A stretch of 64,000 nucleotides of DNA from Chaera sp964544355 (GCA_964544355.1 CAZJAI010000001.1:1-64000), one strand, 5' to 3'. Shown: positions 17,951-27,184, numbered from the stretch's first letter. Numbers and translations: made by a program. Notes: generated by a model from the letters alone, not told the origin.

Positions 17951-17969
17951 TACTTTACAAAGTATAGCA
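17951..17969. promoter_or_regulatory. putative HxlR operator overlapping the hxlR -10
   Basis: TACTTT-AC-AAAGTA (17951-17964) is a perfect inverted repeat of the TACT-n-AGTA type bound by YodB-like HxlR regulators. Its right half overlaps the minus-strand extended -10 TGCTATACT (reverse complement of 17961-17969) of hxlR. A plus-strand TTTACA (17976-17981) may be the -35 of the reductase gene. Confidence 0.6.
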
Positions 17970-18026
17970 TCAAGCTTTACACTAATATTACTATACAAAA
18001 TATATCAAAAGGAGAGTCTTAGATCC

Positions 18027-18611
18027 ATGAAATTAAAAGTACAGATAATCGTGGGCAGCACCAGGCCCGACCGGGTCAGCCCGAAGGTGGCCAAATGGGT
18101 TGAGCGGCAGGCCCGTAGCGAGCGCGGCGATGCCGACGTGGAATTGATCGATCTGGCCGATTATCCTATGCCGTTTCTGGACGAGCCGATTTCGCCGCGA
18201 TACAACCCCAACCGGCAAATCAATCCGCCGGCTGCCGCCTGGCTGTCCAGGCTGGCCGAGGGCGACGCCTATATTTTTGTTACTCCTGAATACAACCACT
18301 CGGTTCCCGGCGTTTTGAAAAACGCCCTTGATTACGTTACTACCGAGCTTAGCCGCAAGCCGGCGACCATCGTTTCGCACGGCACCGTCGGCGGCGCCCG
18401 GGCCGCCATGCACCTAAAGGAAATACTGAGCGAATCGCAAGCCGCGGTTATTCCCAAAGCGGTGGCTTTCGCCGGCGCTGCTTCGGCCATAGACGACCAA
18501 GGCGCGCTGGACGCGGCCACGACCAAGCTTCCCTACGGCCCCGCCGCGGCGCTGATGGCGGCCCTGGACGAGCTGCTGTGGTATGCCGCGGCCCTTAAGG
18601 CCGCCCGCTAA
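18027..18611 (+). CDS. NAD(P)H-dependent FMN reductase-family protein
   Basis: A 194-aa flavodoxin-fold oxidoreductase. It has the FMN phosphate loop GSTRPDR near residue 10 and the family motif TPEYNHSVPGVLKNALD near residue 90. Members reduce FMN, quinones, azo compounds or chromate. The ATG has AAAAGGAG upstream; the open frame extends further 5' but that part overlaps hxlR antisense. The divergent HxlR regulator implies induction by an electrophile or redox stress. Confidence 0.92.
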   Translation: MKLKVQIIVGSTRPDRVSPKVAKWVERQARSERGDADVELIDLADYPMPFLDEPISPRYNPNRQINPPAAAWLSRLAEGDAYIFVTPEYNHSVPGVLKNALDYVTTELSRKPATIVSHGTVGGARAAMHLKEILSESQAAVIPKAVAFAGAASAIDDQGALDAATTKLPYGPAAALMAALDELLWYAAALKAAR

Positions 18612-18703
18612 ACCGGCCGTTCCAAAAACCCGGCGGAGCGTATAATCAATAACATCAGCCACAGTAAAAACGGGCGAAATCATTAGCTCCTATCCTAAGA
18701 GGA

Positions 18704-19057
18704 ATGGATCATAAGACTTTAGAGCGGTATATCTTAAGCTTGCCGGGAGCTTATTTGGATTACCCTTTCGGCGAAGGGGTGGCCGTCTACAAGCTGGCGG
18801 CCGATGCTGGTGATACCGGCAAAATGTTCGCCTTGATAGACGAAGGCAGCAGGCCACTCAGGCTCAGTTTGAAATGCGATCCGGCGCTGGCTTTGACGCT
18901 GCGTCAAAAGTACGAAACCGTCATGCCCGGTTATCATCTGAATAAAAAGCACTGGAATACCATTGTTTGCAGCGGCCAGCTGAGCCGGCAGGAATTGCTG
19001 GACCTGGTGCGACACTCTTACGAACTGGTAGCGGGGAGTCAAAAAACCAAAACTTAA
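18704..19057 (+). CDS. MmcQ/YjbR-family protein
   Basis: A 117-aa protein matching the MmcQ/YjbR (DUF419) double-wing family: an LSLPGAYLDYPFGEG start, the LRLSLKCDPALA strand, and the signature PGYHLNKKHWNTI. The family has a DNA-binding-like fold and no firmly known role. Its end overlaps the convergent gene by 4 bp. Confidence 0.85.
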   Translation: MDHKTLERYILSLPGAYLDYPFGEGVAVYKLAADAGDTGKMFALIDEGSRPLRLSLKCDPALALTLRQKYETVMPGYHLNKKHWNTIVCSGQLSRQELLDLVRHSYELVAGSQKTKT

Positions 19058-19614
19058 AGCCGAAGCGCCGCCAGCTGGTTTTGCAGGTTGGACAGATTGC
19101 TAAGAGCGGTGTCGATAACCTGTTTGATCGTGGGGTTCGCGGTTTTGCCGCCAAGTTCGCGCAGCAAGGCCTGCTGGGCGTCAATTTTTTGGGACAAACT
19201 GGCGCGGTAGGCTGCATCGAACAGCCCGTTGCCTTTGGCCTCCTGGAGTTTTTGGACGGTGGCTTGGTCGGATTCGGACTGGACTATGGCGGTCGGTAGG
19301 CCGCTGATGCCAGCCAGTCTCAGCAAGCCGCGCAGCGATGCCCCGTCGCTGGTCAGCAGCAAGATGGCATCGCTGTTAATTTTTAGTAAATCATTGTTTC
19401 TGATGGAAGGCTGGGAGTCCTGCGTCAGCTTGAGCAGATTGTCCTGACGGGCGACCACCCTGGCCAGTAGCTCGCCGTTACCGCCGGAGCGGCCAAGCGC
19501 CAGCAGCACCCCGCCGACCAGCAGCAGGACGAAACCGGCTGCCAGGGCCAGCAGTATGCGCCTGTCCAGGCCGCCGGTTCTGGCTGGCGGCGCCACGAAG
19601 TATCGAGGCTCCAT
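19054..19614 (-). CDS. single-pass membrane protein, helical extracytoplasmic domain
   Basis: A 186-aa protein, unrecognised. A short cytoplasmic start (MEPRYFVAPPARTGGLDRR) is followed by one TM segment (LLALAAGFVLLLVGGVLLAL) and then about 140 mostly helical residues rich in Leu, Asn and Gln, ending NLQNQLAALRL. I use the ATG at 19612-19614; the frame is open upstream but would run into the dnaG start. It is divergent from dnaG across a 58-bp gap. Confidence 0.7.
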   Translation of the reverse strand: MEPRYFVAPPARTGGLDRRILLALAAGFVLLLVGGVLLALGRSGGNGELLARVVARQDNLLKLTQDSQPSIRNNDLLKINSDAILLLTSDGASLRGLLRLAGISGLPTAIVQSESDQATVQKLQEAKGNGLFDAAYRASLSQKIDAQQALLRELGGKTANPTIKQVIDTALSNLSNLQNQLAALRL

Positions 19615-19672
19615 GACTAGATTTAACCATAAACGGCAACAGAGTGATAGCCTCATGTACAATAAGACCAGC

Positions 19673-21436
19673 ATGCAAGACGCCAAAGAGGAAATCCGTT
19701 CCAGACTGAACATCGAGGACGTGATAGGCGAATACCTGGCGCTTAAGAAAGCCGGCCGTAATTTCAAGGCGCTCAGTCCGTTCACCAACGAGCGCACGCC
19801 CAGTTTTTACGTCAGCCCCGACAAGCAGATCTGGCATGATTTTTCCAGCGGCAAGGGCGGCGATGTCTATAGCTTTGTCATGGAAGTGGAAGGACTGGAT
19901 TTTAAGGGGGCGCTGGAGCTTTTAGCCAGAAAGGCAGGGGTGGACTTAAGCCAGTACGCCGGCCATTCCGACGGCGAATTCGCCCGCAAAAAACGCCGGC
20001 TGCTGGAGCTGCTCGATCTGGCGGCCTCGTACTATCAGCAGTCCCTGGTTAAAAACCGGCGGGCTCAGGAGTACGTTTTTGAAAAACGTGGCCTGAATAA
20101 GCAGTCAGTCGCCGATTTCAGGATAGGTTACGCGCCGCTGGCCGACGATGCCCTGGCCAGGGCTCTTGGCCGGCGCGGCTTTGGCCCGGAGGAAATGCGG
20201 GCCGCCGGCGTGGTCAGCCTGCGCCGCGGGCGGCCCGCGGATATGTTCCGCGGTCGGATGGTGCTGCCGCTGCAGGACGCGGCCGGCCAGGTGGTGGGTT
20301 TTACCGCCAGATTAATCGACGACCAACCCGGCGCCCCCAAATACATCAACACACCCAAAACTCTCCTTTATGACAAAGGAAGGCAGGTTTTCGGCCTGCA
20401 CCTGGCCAAAGAGGCTATCCGCAAAGCGGGCAGAGCGGTCGTAGTGGAGGGTAATCTGGACGTGGTCAGCAGCTTTCAGCGCGGCGTCAAAAACGTGGTG
20501 GCGGCGGCCGGCACGGCGCTGACCGAACATCACTTAAAAGCTCTGGGCCGCCTGAGCGCCGAGGTGGCACTGGCTTTTGATGCCGACGAGGCCGGCCTGA
20601 AGGCTACCGAGCGGGCGATCGACCTGGCCCAGCGCTGCGGCGTCAACCTAAGCGTGGCCAGTCTGCCGGACGGTGCCAAGGATCCGGACGAGCTGGTCAG
20701 GCGCGATCCGCTGGCCTGGCGGGAAGCTATAGACAGGGCGGAGCCGGCCGTAGACTGGACCATCAACCTGTACAGGCGGCTTTACGACCTGGGCAGCGCC
20801 GCCGGTAAGCGCGAACTGACCGGGCGGGCGCTGCGCCTCATCAACAAGCTGGCCGATCCGGTGGAACAGGAGCATTACCGGCAGGCGCTGGCCGAACTGA
20901 CCGGCGCTTCCATGGGAGCGCTTGAAGCCAAATCGGCCGGTTTGGTCTCCAGCGAGCCCCCGCGCAAGCTAAAAGCGGTCAAAGCCTCCACTGGCCACAA
21001 CACTTCACCTAACGACGCCTATCAGGACGGCCTGTTGGCGCTGGCCCTGGTCGACAGCGGCGCCCGCGAAGCCCTGCGCGGCGTCGAGCCCGGCGAGCTG
21101 TCCGGCGAACACCGCCAGGCGGTGTTTCAATATATAAAAGACCACCCTAAGAAAATCACCGAAACGGTGCCCGCGGCCTTGCAAGTTCATGAGACGTATG
21201 TGAAAATATTACTACTGTACGGTGAGACAAGGTATCTGCCGTGGAACAGTCGAGACAGATATTTCGAAGCCGTAGAGCTGGTTGGTAAGCTCAAAAAAGA
21301 TCAAAAACAGGCCGGTAAGCGGCAATTGGACAAAGCCCTGCGCGCCGCCCAGGAACGCGGCGACGCGGCCGAGGTTCGCCGCCTGATGAAACAATTAAAC
21401 GTTATCATAAAGGAGTTCAAAGATGCCGACAGATAA
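19673..21436 (+). CDS. dnaG: DNA primase DnaG with a zinc-free N-terminal domain
   Basis: A 587-aa primase. The N-terminal CHC2-type domain keeps its fold signature (TPSFYVSPDKQIWHDF) but all four zinc ligands are replaced: Ser35, Thr38, Asp56 and Ser59. The RNA-polymerase and TOPRIM core follows (VVVEGNLDV, FDADEAG), then a shorter C-terminal helicase-binding region. I use ATG 19673 because TACAAT (19658-19663) lies 9 nt before it and the homologous start is QDAKEEIRSRL. It overlaps rpoD by 14 bp, giving the classic dnaG-rpoD pairing. Confidence 0.93.
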   Translation: MQDAKEEIRSRLNIEDVIGEYLALKKAGRNFKALSPFTNERTPSFYVSPDKQIWHDFSSGKGGDVYSFVMEVEGLDFKGALELLARKAGVDLSQYAGHSDGEFARKKRRLLELLDLAASYYQQSLVKNRRAQEYVFEKRGLNKQSVADFRIGYAPLADDALARALGRRGFGPEEMRAAGVVSLRRGRPADMFRGRMVLPLQDAAGQVVGFTARLIDDQPGAPKYINTPKTLLYDKGRQVFGLHLAKEAIRKAGRAVVVEGNLDVVSSFQRGVKNVVAAAGTALTEHHLKALGRLSAEVALAFDADEAGLKATERAIDLAQRCGVNLSVASLPDGAKDPDELVRRDPLAWREAIDRAEPAVDWTINLYRRLYDLGSAAGKRELTGRALRLINKLADPVEQEHYRQALAELTGASMGALEAKSAGLVSSEPPRKLKAVKASTGHNTSPNDAYQDGLLALALVDSGAREALRGVEPGELSGEHRQAVFQYIKDHPKKITETVPAALQVHETYVKILLLYGETRYLPWNSRDRYFEAVELVGKLKKDQKQAGKRQLDKALRAAQERGDAAEVRRLMKQLNVIIKEFKDADR

Positions 21437-22445
21437 AGGTCAGCCGATATCTCCTGTCGCCGACGACGATATGGTAGCGCCGCAAACTCGGCCGCCGGCC
21501 GACGATCCGGGCGTGGCGCCGGACGACGCGATCGAGCCAGCGCCGGAGGAACTAGAGGAAGACAACTGGCATGACGATTCCGGCGAGGAGCCGTTTTACG
21601 ACGAGATTTCCGATGACTCGGTGCGGCTTTATCTGCGTGAGATAGGCAAGATCCCGCTGTTAAAACCGGACGAGGAGCTGGCCCTGGCCTATCAGGTGAA
21701 AGCCGGCAACAAACAGGCCAAGGACAAAATGGCCGAAGCCAACATGCGCCTGGTGGTGTCTATCGCCAAGCGCTATTCCGGCCGGGGTCTGGATTTTCTG
21801 GACTTGATCCAAGAGGGTAATTCCGGCCTGCTGAGAGCCGTGGAAAAGTTCGACCCGGACAAGGGCTTTAAATTTTCCACCTACGCCACCTGGTGGATCC
21901 GCCAGGCCATTACCAGGGCGATTGCCGATCAGGCCCGCACCATCCGCATTCCGGTGCATATGGTCGAAACCATCAACAAGCTGCTTCGGACCCAACGCCG
22001 CCTGACCCAGGAGTTGAACCGTGAGCCGACCAACGAAGAAATCGCCGCGGCTATGGAGATGGACGTCGAGAAAGTCGAGTACGTCATGAAAATCAAACAG
22101 GACATTTCCAGCCTGGACGCCGGAGTGGGGCGCGACGGCGAAGACGAAGACTCGGTGCTGGGCGACTTCATCGAAGACGAGGACGCGGCCAGTCCGGAAG
22201 AATCGGCCGCCAGCCAGCTGCTGAAAGAGCAGGTTCAGTCGCTGCTGGGCAGCCTGACCGAGCGCGAGCAAAAAATCCTCAAGATGCGCTTCGGCCTGGA
22301 GGACGGCAAAAGCCACACCCTGGAAGAGGTGGGGCAGGAGTTTTCGGTTACCCGCGAGCGCATCAGGCAGATAGAGGCCAAAGCGCTGGCCAAGCTGCGC
22401 AAACATAAGGACGCAAAAAAACTGCATGAATACATCCAACAATAG
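21423..22445 (+). CDS. rpoD: primary sigma factor RpoD (sigma-70)
   Basis: A 340-aa group 1-type sigma factor. After an acidic N-terminal 60 residues (no long region 1.1) come region 1.2 (SVRLYLREIGKIPLL), region 2 (STYATWWIRQAITRAIADQARTI, split here as the -10-reading helix with Gln and Thr preserved), region 3 (RRLTQELNREPT) and region 4.2 (TLEEVGQEFSVTRERIRQIE) for -35 binding. It overlaps dnaG upstream and the kinase gene downstream, so the three form one operon. Confidence 0.95.
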   Translation: MPTDKGQPISPVADDDMVAPQTRPPADDPGVAPDDAIEPAPEELEEDNWHDDSGEEPFYDEISDDSVRLYLREIGKIPLLKPDEELALAYQVKAGNKQAKDKMAEANMRLVVSIAKRYSGRGLDFLDLIQEGNSGLLRAVEKFDPDKGFKFSTYATWWIRQAITRAIADQARTIRIPVHMVETINKLLRTQRRLTQELNREPTNEEIAAAMEMDVEKVEYVMKIKQDISSLDAGVGRDGEDEDSVLGDFIEDEDAASPEESAASQLLKEQVQSLLGSLTEREQKILKMRFGLEDGKSHTLEEVGQEFSVTRERIRQIEAKALAKLRKHKDAKKLHEYIQQ

Positions 22446-23025
22446 CCCGACCCCGCTGATTATCGGCATCTCCGGCACCTTTGCCAGCGGCAAGGACACG
22501 CTGTCTAAGTATCTGGCCGAACATTACGGCTATTTCGTCGAATCCAGCGGCGACCTGGTGCGCCGGCTGTCGATGGCCCGGCACGGCTCGATCGAGAGGC
22601 CCATGCTGCGGGAGACAGCCGAGTATTACCGGAAAACGTTCGGCCCGCGTTTTTTAATAGACACCCAGATCAAGCACTACAACGAGCAAAAGCAGAACTT
22701 CAGCGGTCTGATTATCCACGGCCTGCGGGCGCTGGGCGAAGCCAAGGCCGTTAAAGAGGCGGGCGGGACCCTGCTGTTCGTGGACGCGCCGATAGAGCTT
22801 CGCTATCAAAGAATGCTGTCGCGCAAACGCGACCAGGAGGTCAAATTGAGCCTGGACGAGTTCAAACAGGCTGAAGCCCTGGAATGGCAAGGCGGCGGCA
22901 GTGACAGCGACTTCAACCTGTCCGGTATCAAACAGATGGCCGACATTGTCCTGGAAAACGGCGGCAGCCTGGAGGGTTTTTTGAGCGAGGCCGTTAATCG
23001 CCTGAACCTGCCGCCGGCCGGATAA
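22426..23025 (+). CDS. P-loop nucleotide/dephospho-CoA kinase-like protein
   Basis: A 199-aa kinase-fold protein with a Walker A-type loop GTFASGKDT near residue 20 and an LID-like RMLSRKRDQEVKLS segment. The pattern fits the dephospho-CoA kinase/deoxynucleotide monophosphate kinase group. The substrate cannot be fixed. It overlaps the rpoD end by 20 bp and is probably co-transcribed with it. Confidence 0.75.
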   Translation: MNTSNNSPTPLIIGISGTFASGKDTLSKYLAEHYGYFVESSGDLVRRLSMARHGSIERPMLRETAEYYRKTFGPRFLIDTQIKHYNEQKQNFSGLIIHGLRALGEAKAVKEAGGTLLFVDAPIELRYQRMLSRKRDQEVKLSLDEFKQAEALEWQGGGSDSDFNLSGIKQMADIVLENGGSLEGFLSEAVNRLNLPPAG

Positions 23026-23089
23026 AAAGCTTAAGCTTGACAAGTCGGCCGCGGCTGTCCAGACTGGTTTTGTTATGTTAAAGGAAGAG

Positions 23090-24136
23090 ATGCGGCCGCG
23101 CCCCGAAGAGGCTATGGATGACCGTGCCAACGGTGCTGACCCCGTGGACTCGGAGACTCCGGAAACCCACAGCAACGACGCCATGGGCTGGTATTTAAAC
23201 GAGATCGGTAAGCATCCCAGGATCGGGCAAGAGGAAGTGGTCGAGCTTTGCAAAACCATCGAAGCCGGGCTTTATGCCAGACATAAGCTGGAATCCGACC
23301 AGAAATTAGCCGATCCCCAACTGCACGCCGACCTGCAAACTCTCGACCAGCTGGGCCGCCAAGCCAAAGAAAGGCTGATCTGCGCCAACTTAAGACTGGT
23401 GGTCAGCTGGGCCAAGCGGTACCGCGGGACCAGCCTGGACTTGATCGACCTGGTGTCCTGCGGCAATTTCGGCCTCATCAGGGCCGTAGAAAAATACGAT
23501 TACAAGCTGGGATATCGGTTTTCCACCTACGCCACCTGGTGGATTAGGCAGCAGATCGAGCGGGGGGTGGCCGAGGCCAACTATCCGGTGCATATACCGG
23601 CTCATAAACTAAGCGAGCTGAAAAAGCTCAAAAGAGCCAATGATGATTACGAATATATAAACGCTGTCCCTCCCAGCCTGGAGCACCTGTCCGAGACAAC
23701 CGGATTATCAGAGGAACATATACGGTCGCTGCTGGAAATCAGACACTTCCTGGAGGCCCTGCCCAGCCTGGACAGGCCGCTGTTCGAAGATGACGGGGAG
23801 GACGATTATTACCGCGTTACGCCTTCGCCGTCGGCGCTGAATCCGGAAGATATTGTCATTGCCAGGGAAAGCACCGTCCTCTTCTCAAAGAGCCTGCTGG
23901 CGACGCTCAACGACACCGAGAGAAAAATTATCGAGCGGCGCTTCGGACTGGCCAGTGGCGAGCCTGAATCCGTCCGGTGCACCGCCGAAGCGGTCGGCAA
24001 GTCCGCCGATTACGTCAACCAGATAAGCTATAGAGCGCTGGGCAAGATGCGCAAATACTTCGAAACGGTCTTGGCGGAAGAGCCTGAGTTTTCGCGGCTG
24101 AAAGCCGACAGGCCTAAAAACGGTCGCCGGCATTAA
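23090..24136 (+). CDS. second sigma-70 family factor with divergent DNA-reading regions
   Basis: A 348-aa sigma factor paralogous to RpoD. Region 1.2 (MGWYLNEIGKHPRIG), region 2 (CANLRLVVSWAKRY, FSTYATWWIRQ) and region 4 are recognisable. In region 2.4 the helix reads WWIRQQIE: the Gln that contacts the -12 base is kept but the Thr (E. coli T440) is Glu. Region 4.2 has lost the usual VTRERIRQIEAKAL wording (CTAEAVGKSADYVNQISYRAL). ATG 23090 is preferred over 23075 because AAGGAAG precedes it. An alternative, stress- or surface-related regulon is an inference. Confidence 0.9.
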   Translation: MRPRPEEAMDDRANGADPVDSETPETHSNDAMGWYLNEIGKHPRIGQEEVVELCKTIEAGLYARHKLESDQKLADPQLHADLQTLDQLGRQAKERLICANLRLVVSWAKRYRGTSLDLIDLVSCGNFGLIRAVEKYDYKLGYRFSTYATWWIRQQIERGVAEANYPVHIPAHKLSELKKLKRANDDYEYINAVPPSLEHLSETTGLSEEHIRSLLEIRHFLEALPSLDRPLFEDDGEDDYYRVTPSPSALNPEDIVIARESTVLFSKSLLATLNDTERKIIERRFGLASGEPESVRCTAEAVGKSADYVNQISYRALGKMRKYFETVLAEEPEFSRLKADRPKNGRRH

Positions 24137-24167
24137 ATCAGCCCGCTTGCCGCTATACTATTAGTAC

Positions 24168-26759
24168 ATGAGCCAGCGCCTGGCCGTCATAGACGGAAAA
24201 TCAGTCTTTTACAGGGGCTATTACGCCATGCCCAATCTGAGCACCTCCAAAGGGGTGCCCACCGGCGGGGTTTACGGTTTCGCGGCTCTTAGCCTGGAAC
24301 TGATCAAAAAACTGTCGCCCGATTACGTGGTGGTGGCCTGGGACAAGCCCAAGACCAACATCAGAAAACGCCGCCAGATTTATCCCGGATACAAAGCCGG
24401 TCGTAAGCCCGCGCCACCGGATTTTTACGAGCAGATACCCATCCTGCATAAGTTGCTGGAAGCTTTTCACTGGCCGCTGTTCGAGCTGGACGATTACGAG
24501 GCCGACGACATCATGGGCGCCCTGGCCAGGCAGGCCGTCGAAAAACACGGCTTGGAGGTTTGCCTGATCACTTCCGACCTGGACGCCCTGCAGCTGCTGG
24601 GCCAAAAAACCCATCTTTACGCCCTGAAGCAGGGGTTTACCAACATCGATTTTTTCGACCCCAAACAGTTCGAGAGCAAGTACGGCCTCAGCGTGCACCA
24701 GTTTCTGGACTTCAAAGCCCTGAAAGGCGACGCGTCGGACAACATTCCCGGCGTACCGGGGATCGGCGAAAAAACCGCCGCCCAGCTGCTTGGGCAATAC
24801 GGCAGCCTGGAGCAAATATACGCTCACTTGTCCGAGATTAAACAGGTGCTGCGCTCCAAGCTGGAAGCCGGACGGCAATCGGCCGAGCTTAGCAAACAGG
24901 TCGCTCGGCTGTGGCTGGACGCCCCGGTTAAGTTCGATCTGAAATCGGCCGACGTCAAGGGCCTGGACGCGCGCAAGCTGTCCGGGCTGCTGAAAGAATT
25001 GGAATTTAACTCGCTGCTTAATAAACTACCCGAATACATGCGTGCTTCGCCTCGGCTGGCGGGCGAGGCCAAACAAACCGCGGCCGCTCCCGGCCTAAAG
25101 GTGACGACGCCGGCGCCGCGGCCGCCCGCCGCCAAAGATTTCGGCTTGCTCTACGTTGACCAGCCCAACAGCCGACTGTGGCTGAGCCTGGACGGCAAAA
25201 CAGCGTCAAGTTTCAATTTGGGCAACGCTGCCGAGCTGGAACGCGCCCGGCGCTGGCTGAACAACCCGGCGGGCTGGGCGGCTTACGACCTTAAGGCCGC
25301 CGCCCACCAGCTGGACGCTTTCGGGCTGACGCTGGCCAACCCGGCGGCGCACGACTGCCGCCAGGCGGCCTTTTTGCTTGATCCGCTGGAGCGTGATCGC
25401 AGCCTGGAGCGGCTGCTGCCGGAAGGTTTCGCCGCGTCGGGCGGCGACCCGGCGGCCTGCCTGGCCGGACTTTGGCGGCTAATCCGACAGCAGCGCCGCC
25501 AGCTGGAAGAACTGCCGGGAGTCAAACGGGTTGCCCAGCAAATTGATTTTCCCCTGTCTCTGGTCTTATTCGGCATGGAGAAAGCCGGCATCGGCCTGGA
25601 CGTCAAATTACTTAATCAGATGAGCAAAGAAGTATCCCGTTTAATAGCCGGTATCGAGAGCCAGGTTTATGATCACGTCGGCTACCGGTTCAATCTGTCC
25701 AGCCCCTCTCAACTGGCCGATGCCCTGTACGGCAAGTTGGCTCTCAGTATTCTGGGGGTCAAAAAAGGCAAATCGGGCAATTATTCTACCGGCCAGCGCG
25801 AACTGACCAAACTGCGGGGGGCTCATCCGGTGATCGGTCTGATTGAAAAATACCGCGAACTGACCAAGCTGCTTGGCACCTACATTGACGCGCTGCCGTC
25901 TCAGGTGGGCGAGGACAGCCGGCTGCGCACCACCTTCAGCCAGGACGTAGCCGCCACCGGGCGGTTAAGCAGCGCCAATCCCAACCTGCAGAACATCCCC
26001 ATCCGCACGCCACTGGGGCAGCGTATCCGGCAGGCTTTCGTGCCCGGCCCTGGCAACCTGTTCGTCGGCGCCGATTACAGCCAGTTCGAGCTGCGCCTGG
26101 CGGCGGTGCTGGCCGGCGATAAGCAGATGATCGAAGATTTTGAAAACGGGGTGGACATCCATACCAAAACAGCCAGCGACGTGATGGGCGTACCGCTCGA
26201 CAAGGTTACCAAAGCCCAGCGCCGGGTGGCCAAAATCATTAATTTCGGCGTGCTCTACGGCATGAGCCCGCACGGGCTCAGCGAAGCCTCCGGTATGAGC
26301 TTCGGGGAGGCCAAGCGGTTCATTGACGACTACTTCCGCCTGCGCGCGCCCATCAAACGCTACATTAACCAGACGCTGGAAAACGCCAGACGGCAGGGTT
26401 ACGTCGAAACGCTGCTGGGCCGCCGCCGGCCGACACCGGACCTGCTATCGAGTAATTTTGTTGTTCGGGAAGCCGCCGCCCGGGCGGCGGCCAACATGCC
26501 TATTCAGGGCACCGAGGCGGATTTAATGAAAATGGCCATGCTGGAGGCCGATCGAAAAATCGCCGCGGCCAAATGGCAAGGCGCCCGGCCCCCCAGAATA
26601 TTGCTGCAGATTCACGACTCGCTTCTGGCGGAGTGCGCCGCCGGCGACGCCGATGCCCTGGGCCGGCTGCTCAAAGAGGTGATGGAGAACGTTTATCCGG
26701 ACTTGGGTATTCCGCTGCGGGTTGATGTAACCATCGGCAAAAACTGGGGCGAACTATGA
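24168..26759 (+). CDS. polA: DNA polymerase I
   Basis: An 863-aa protein with a 5'-nuclease/FEN domain (residues 1-290; VVVAWDKP, YEADDIMGALA, GDASDNIPGVPGIGEKTA), a degenerate 3'-5' exonuclease domain without the DTE motif, and a family A polymerase domain (motif A DYSQFELRLAAV, motif B RRVAKIINFGVLYG, motif C QIHDSLL with Ser where Glu is usual). It should therefore lack proofreading, like Taq. TATACT (24154-24159) lies 8 nt before the ATG. The stop overlaps the HAD gene start (ATGA). Confidence 0.96.
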   Translation: MSQRLAVIDGKSVFYRGYYAMPNLSTSKGVPTGGVYGFAALSLELIKKLSPDYVVVAWDKPKTNIRKRRQIYPGYKAGRKPAPPDFYEQIPILHKLLEAFHWPLFELDDYEADDIMGALARQAVEKHGLEVCLITSDLDALQLLGQKTHLYALKQGFTNIDFFDPKQFESKYGLSVHQFLDFKALKGDASDNIPGVPGIGEKTAAQLLGQYGSLEQIYAHLSEIKQVLRSKLEAGRQSAELSKQVARLWLDAPVKFDLKSADVKGLDARKLSGLLKELEFNSLLNKLPEYMRASPRLAGEAKQTAAAPGLKVTTPAPRPPAAKDFGLLYVDQPNSRLWLSLDGKTASSFNLGNAAELERARRWLNNPAGWAAYDLKAAAHQLDAFGLTLANPAAHDCRQAAFLLDPLERDRSLERLLPEGFAASGGDPAACLAGLWRLIRQQRRQLEELPGVKRVAQQIDFPLSLVLFGMEKAGIGLDVKLLNQMSKEVSRLIAGIESQVYDHVGYRFNLSSPSQLADALYGKLALSILGVKKGKSGNYSTGQRELTKLRGAHPVIGLIEKYRELTKLLGTYIDALPSQVGEDSRLRTTFSQDVAATGRLSSANPNLQNIPIRTPLGQRIRQAFVPGPGNLFVGADYSQFELRLAAVLAGDKQMIEDFENGVDIHTKTASDVMGVPLDKVTKAQRRVAKIINFGVLYGMSPHGLSEASGMSFGEAKRFIDDYFRLRAPIKRYINQTLENARRQGYVETLLGRRRPTPDLLSSNFVVREAAARAAANMPIQGTEADLMKMAMLEADRKIAAAKWQGARPPRILLQIHDSLLAECAAGDADALGRLLKEVMENVYPDLGIPLRVDVTIGKNWGEL

Positions 26760-27184
26760 TCAAGGGCCTGGTGCTGGACTGCTTCGGCGTGCTTTATCTG
26801 CCGGCCGAGACTGCCGGCGAGCCGGATTTACGGCTGGTTCTCAACGATCGTCTGCTGGACTATGCCCAGAGCTTGCGGCCGGAGATCAGGCTGGGCATGC
26901 TCAGTAATATAGCCCCCGCGGCCATGGACAAATATTTTTCACCCGGGCAGCGTCGCCGGCTGTTCGACGCCGTGGTGCTCTCGGGAGAGGAGGGGCTGGC
27001 CAAACCGCACCCGTCGATTTATAAGATCATGGCCGGCCGGTTAGGCCTGTCTCCCGGACAGTGCCTGCTGCTGGACGACAGTCCGGACAACTGCTCCGGC
27101 GCCGACGCCGCCGGCATGCCCAGCCTGTTGTTTCAAAATACCCGGCAGGCGATCGAACGAATCGGTCGGATTTTAAAAAGCTAA
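26756..27184 (+). CDS. HAD-superfamily hydrolase
   Basis: A 142-aa minimal haloacid dehalogenase-like protein with no cap domain. Motif I is LDCFGVL (nucleophile Asp8), motif II LSN, motif III Lys in KPHPSIYK, motif IV LLDDSPDN. Probably a small phosphatase. It overlaps polA by 4 nt and so is translationally coupled. Substrate unknown. Confidence 0.85.
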   Translation: MIKGLVLDCFGVLYLPAETAGEPDLRLVLNDRLLDYAQSLRPEIRLGMLSNIAPAAMDKYFSPGQRRRLFDAVVLSGEEGLAKPHPSIYKIMAGRLGLSPGQCLLLDDSPDNCSGADAAGMPSLLFQNTRQAIERIGRILKS

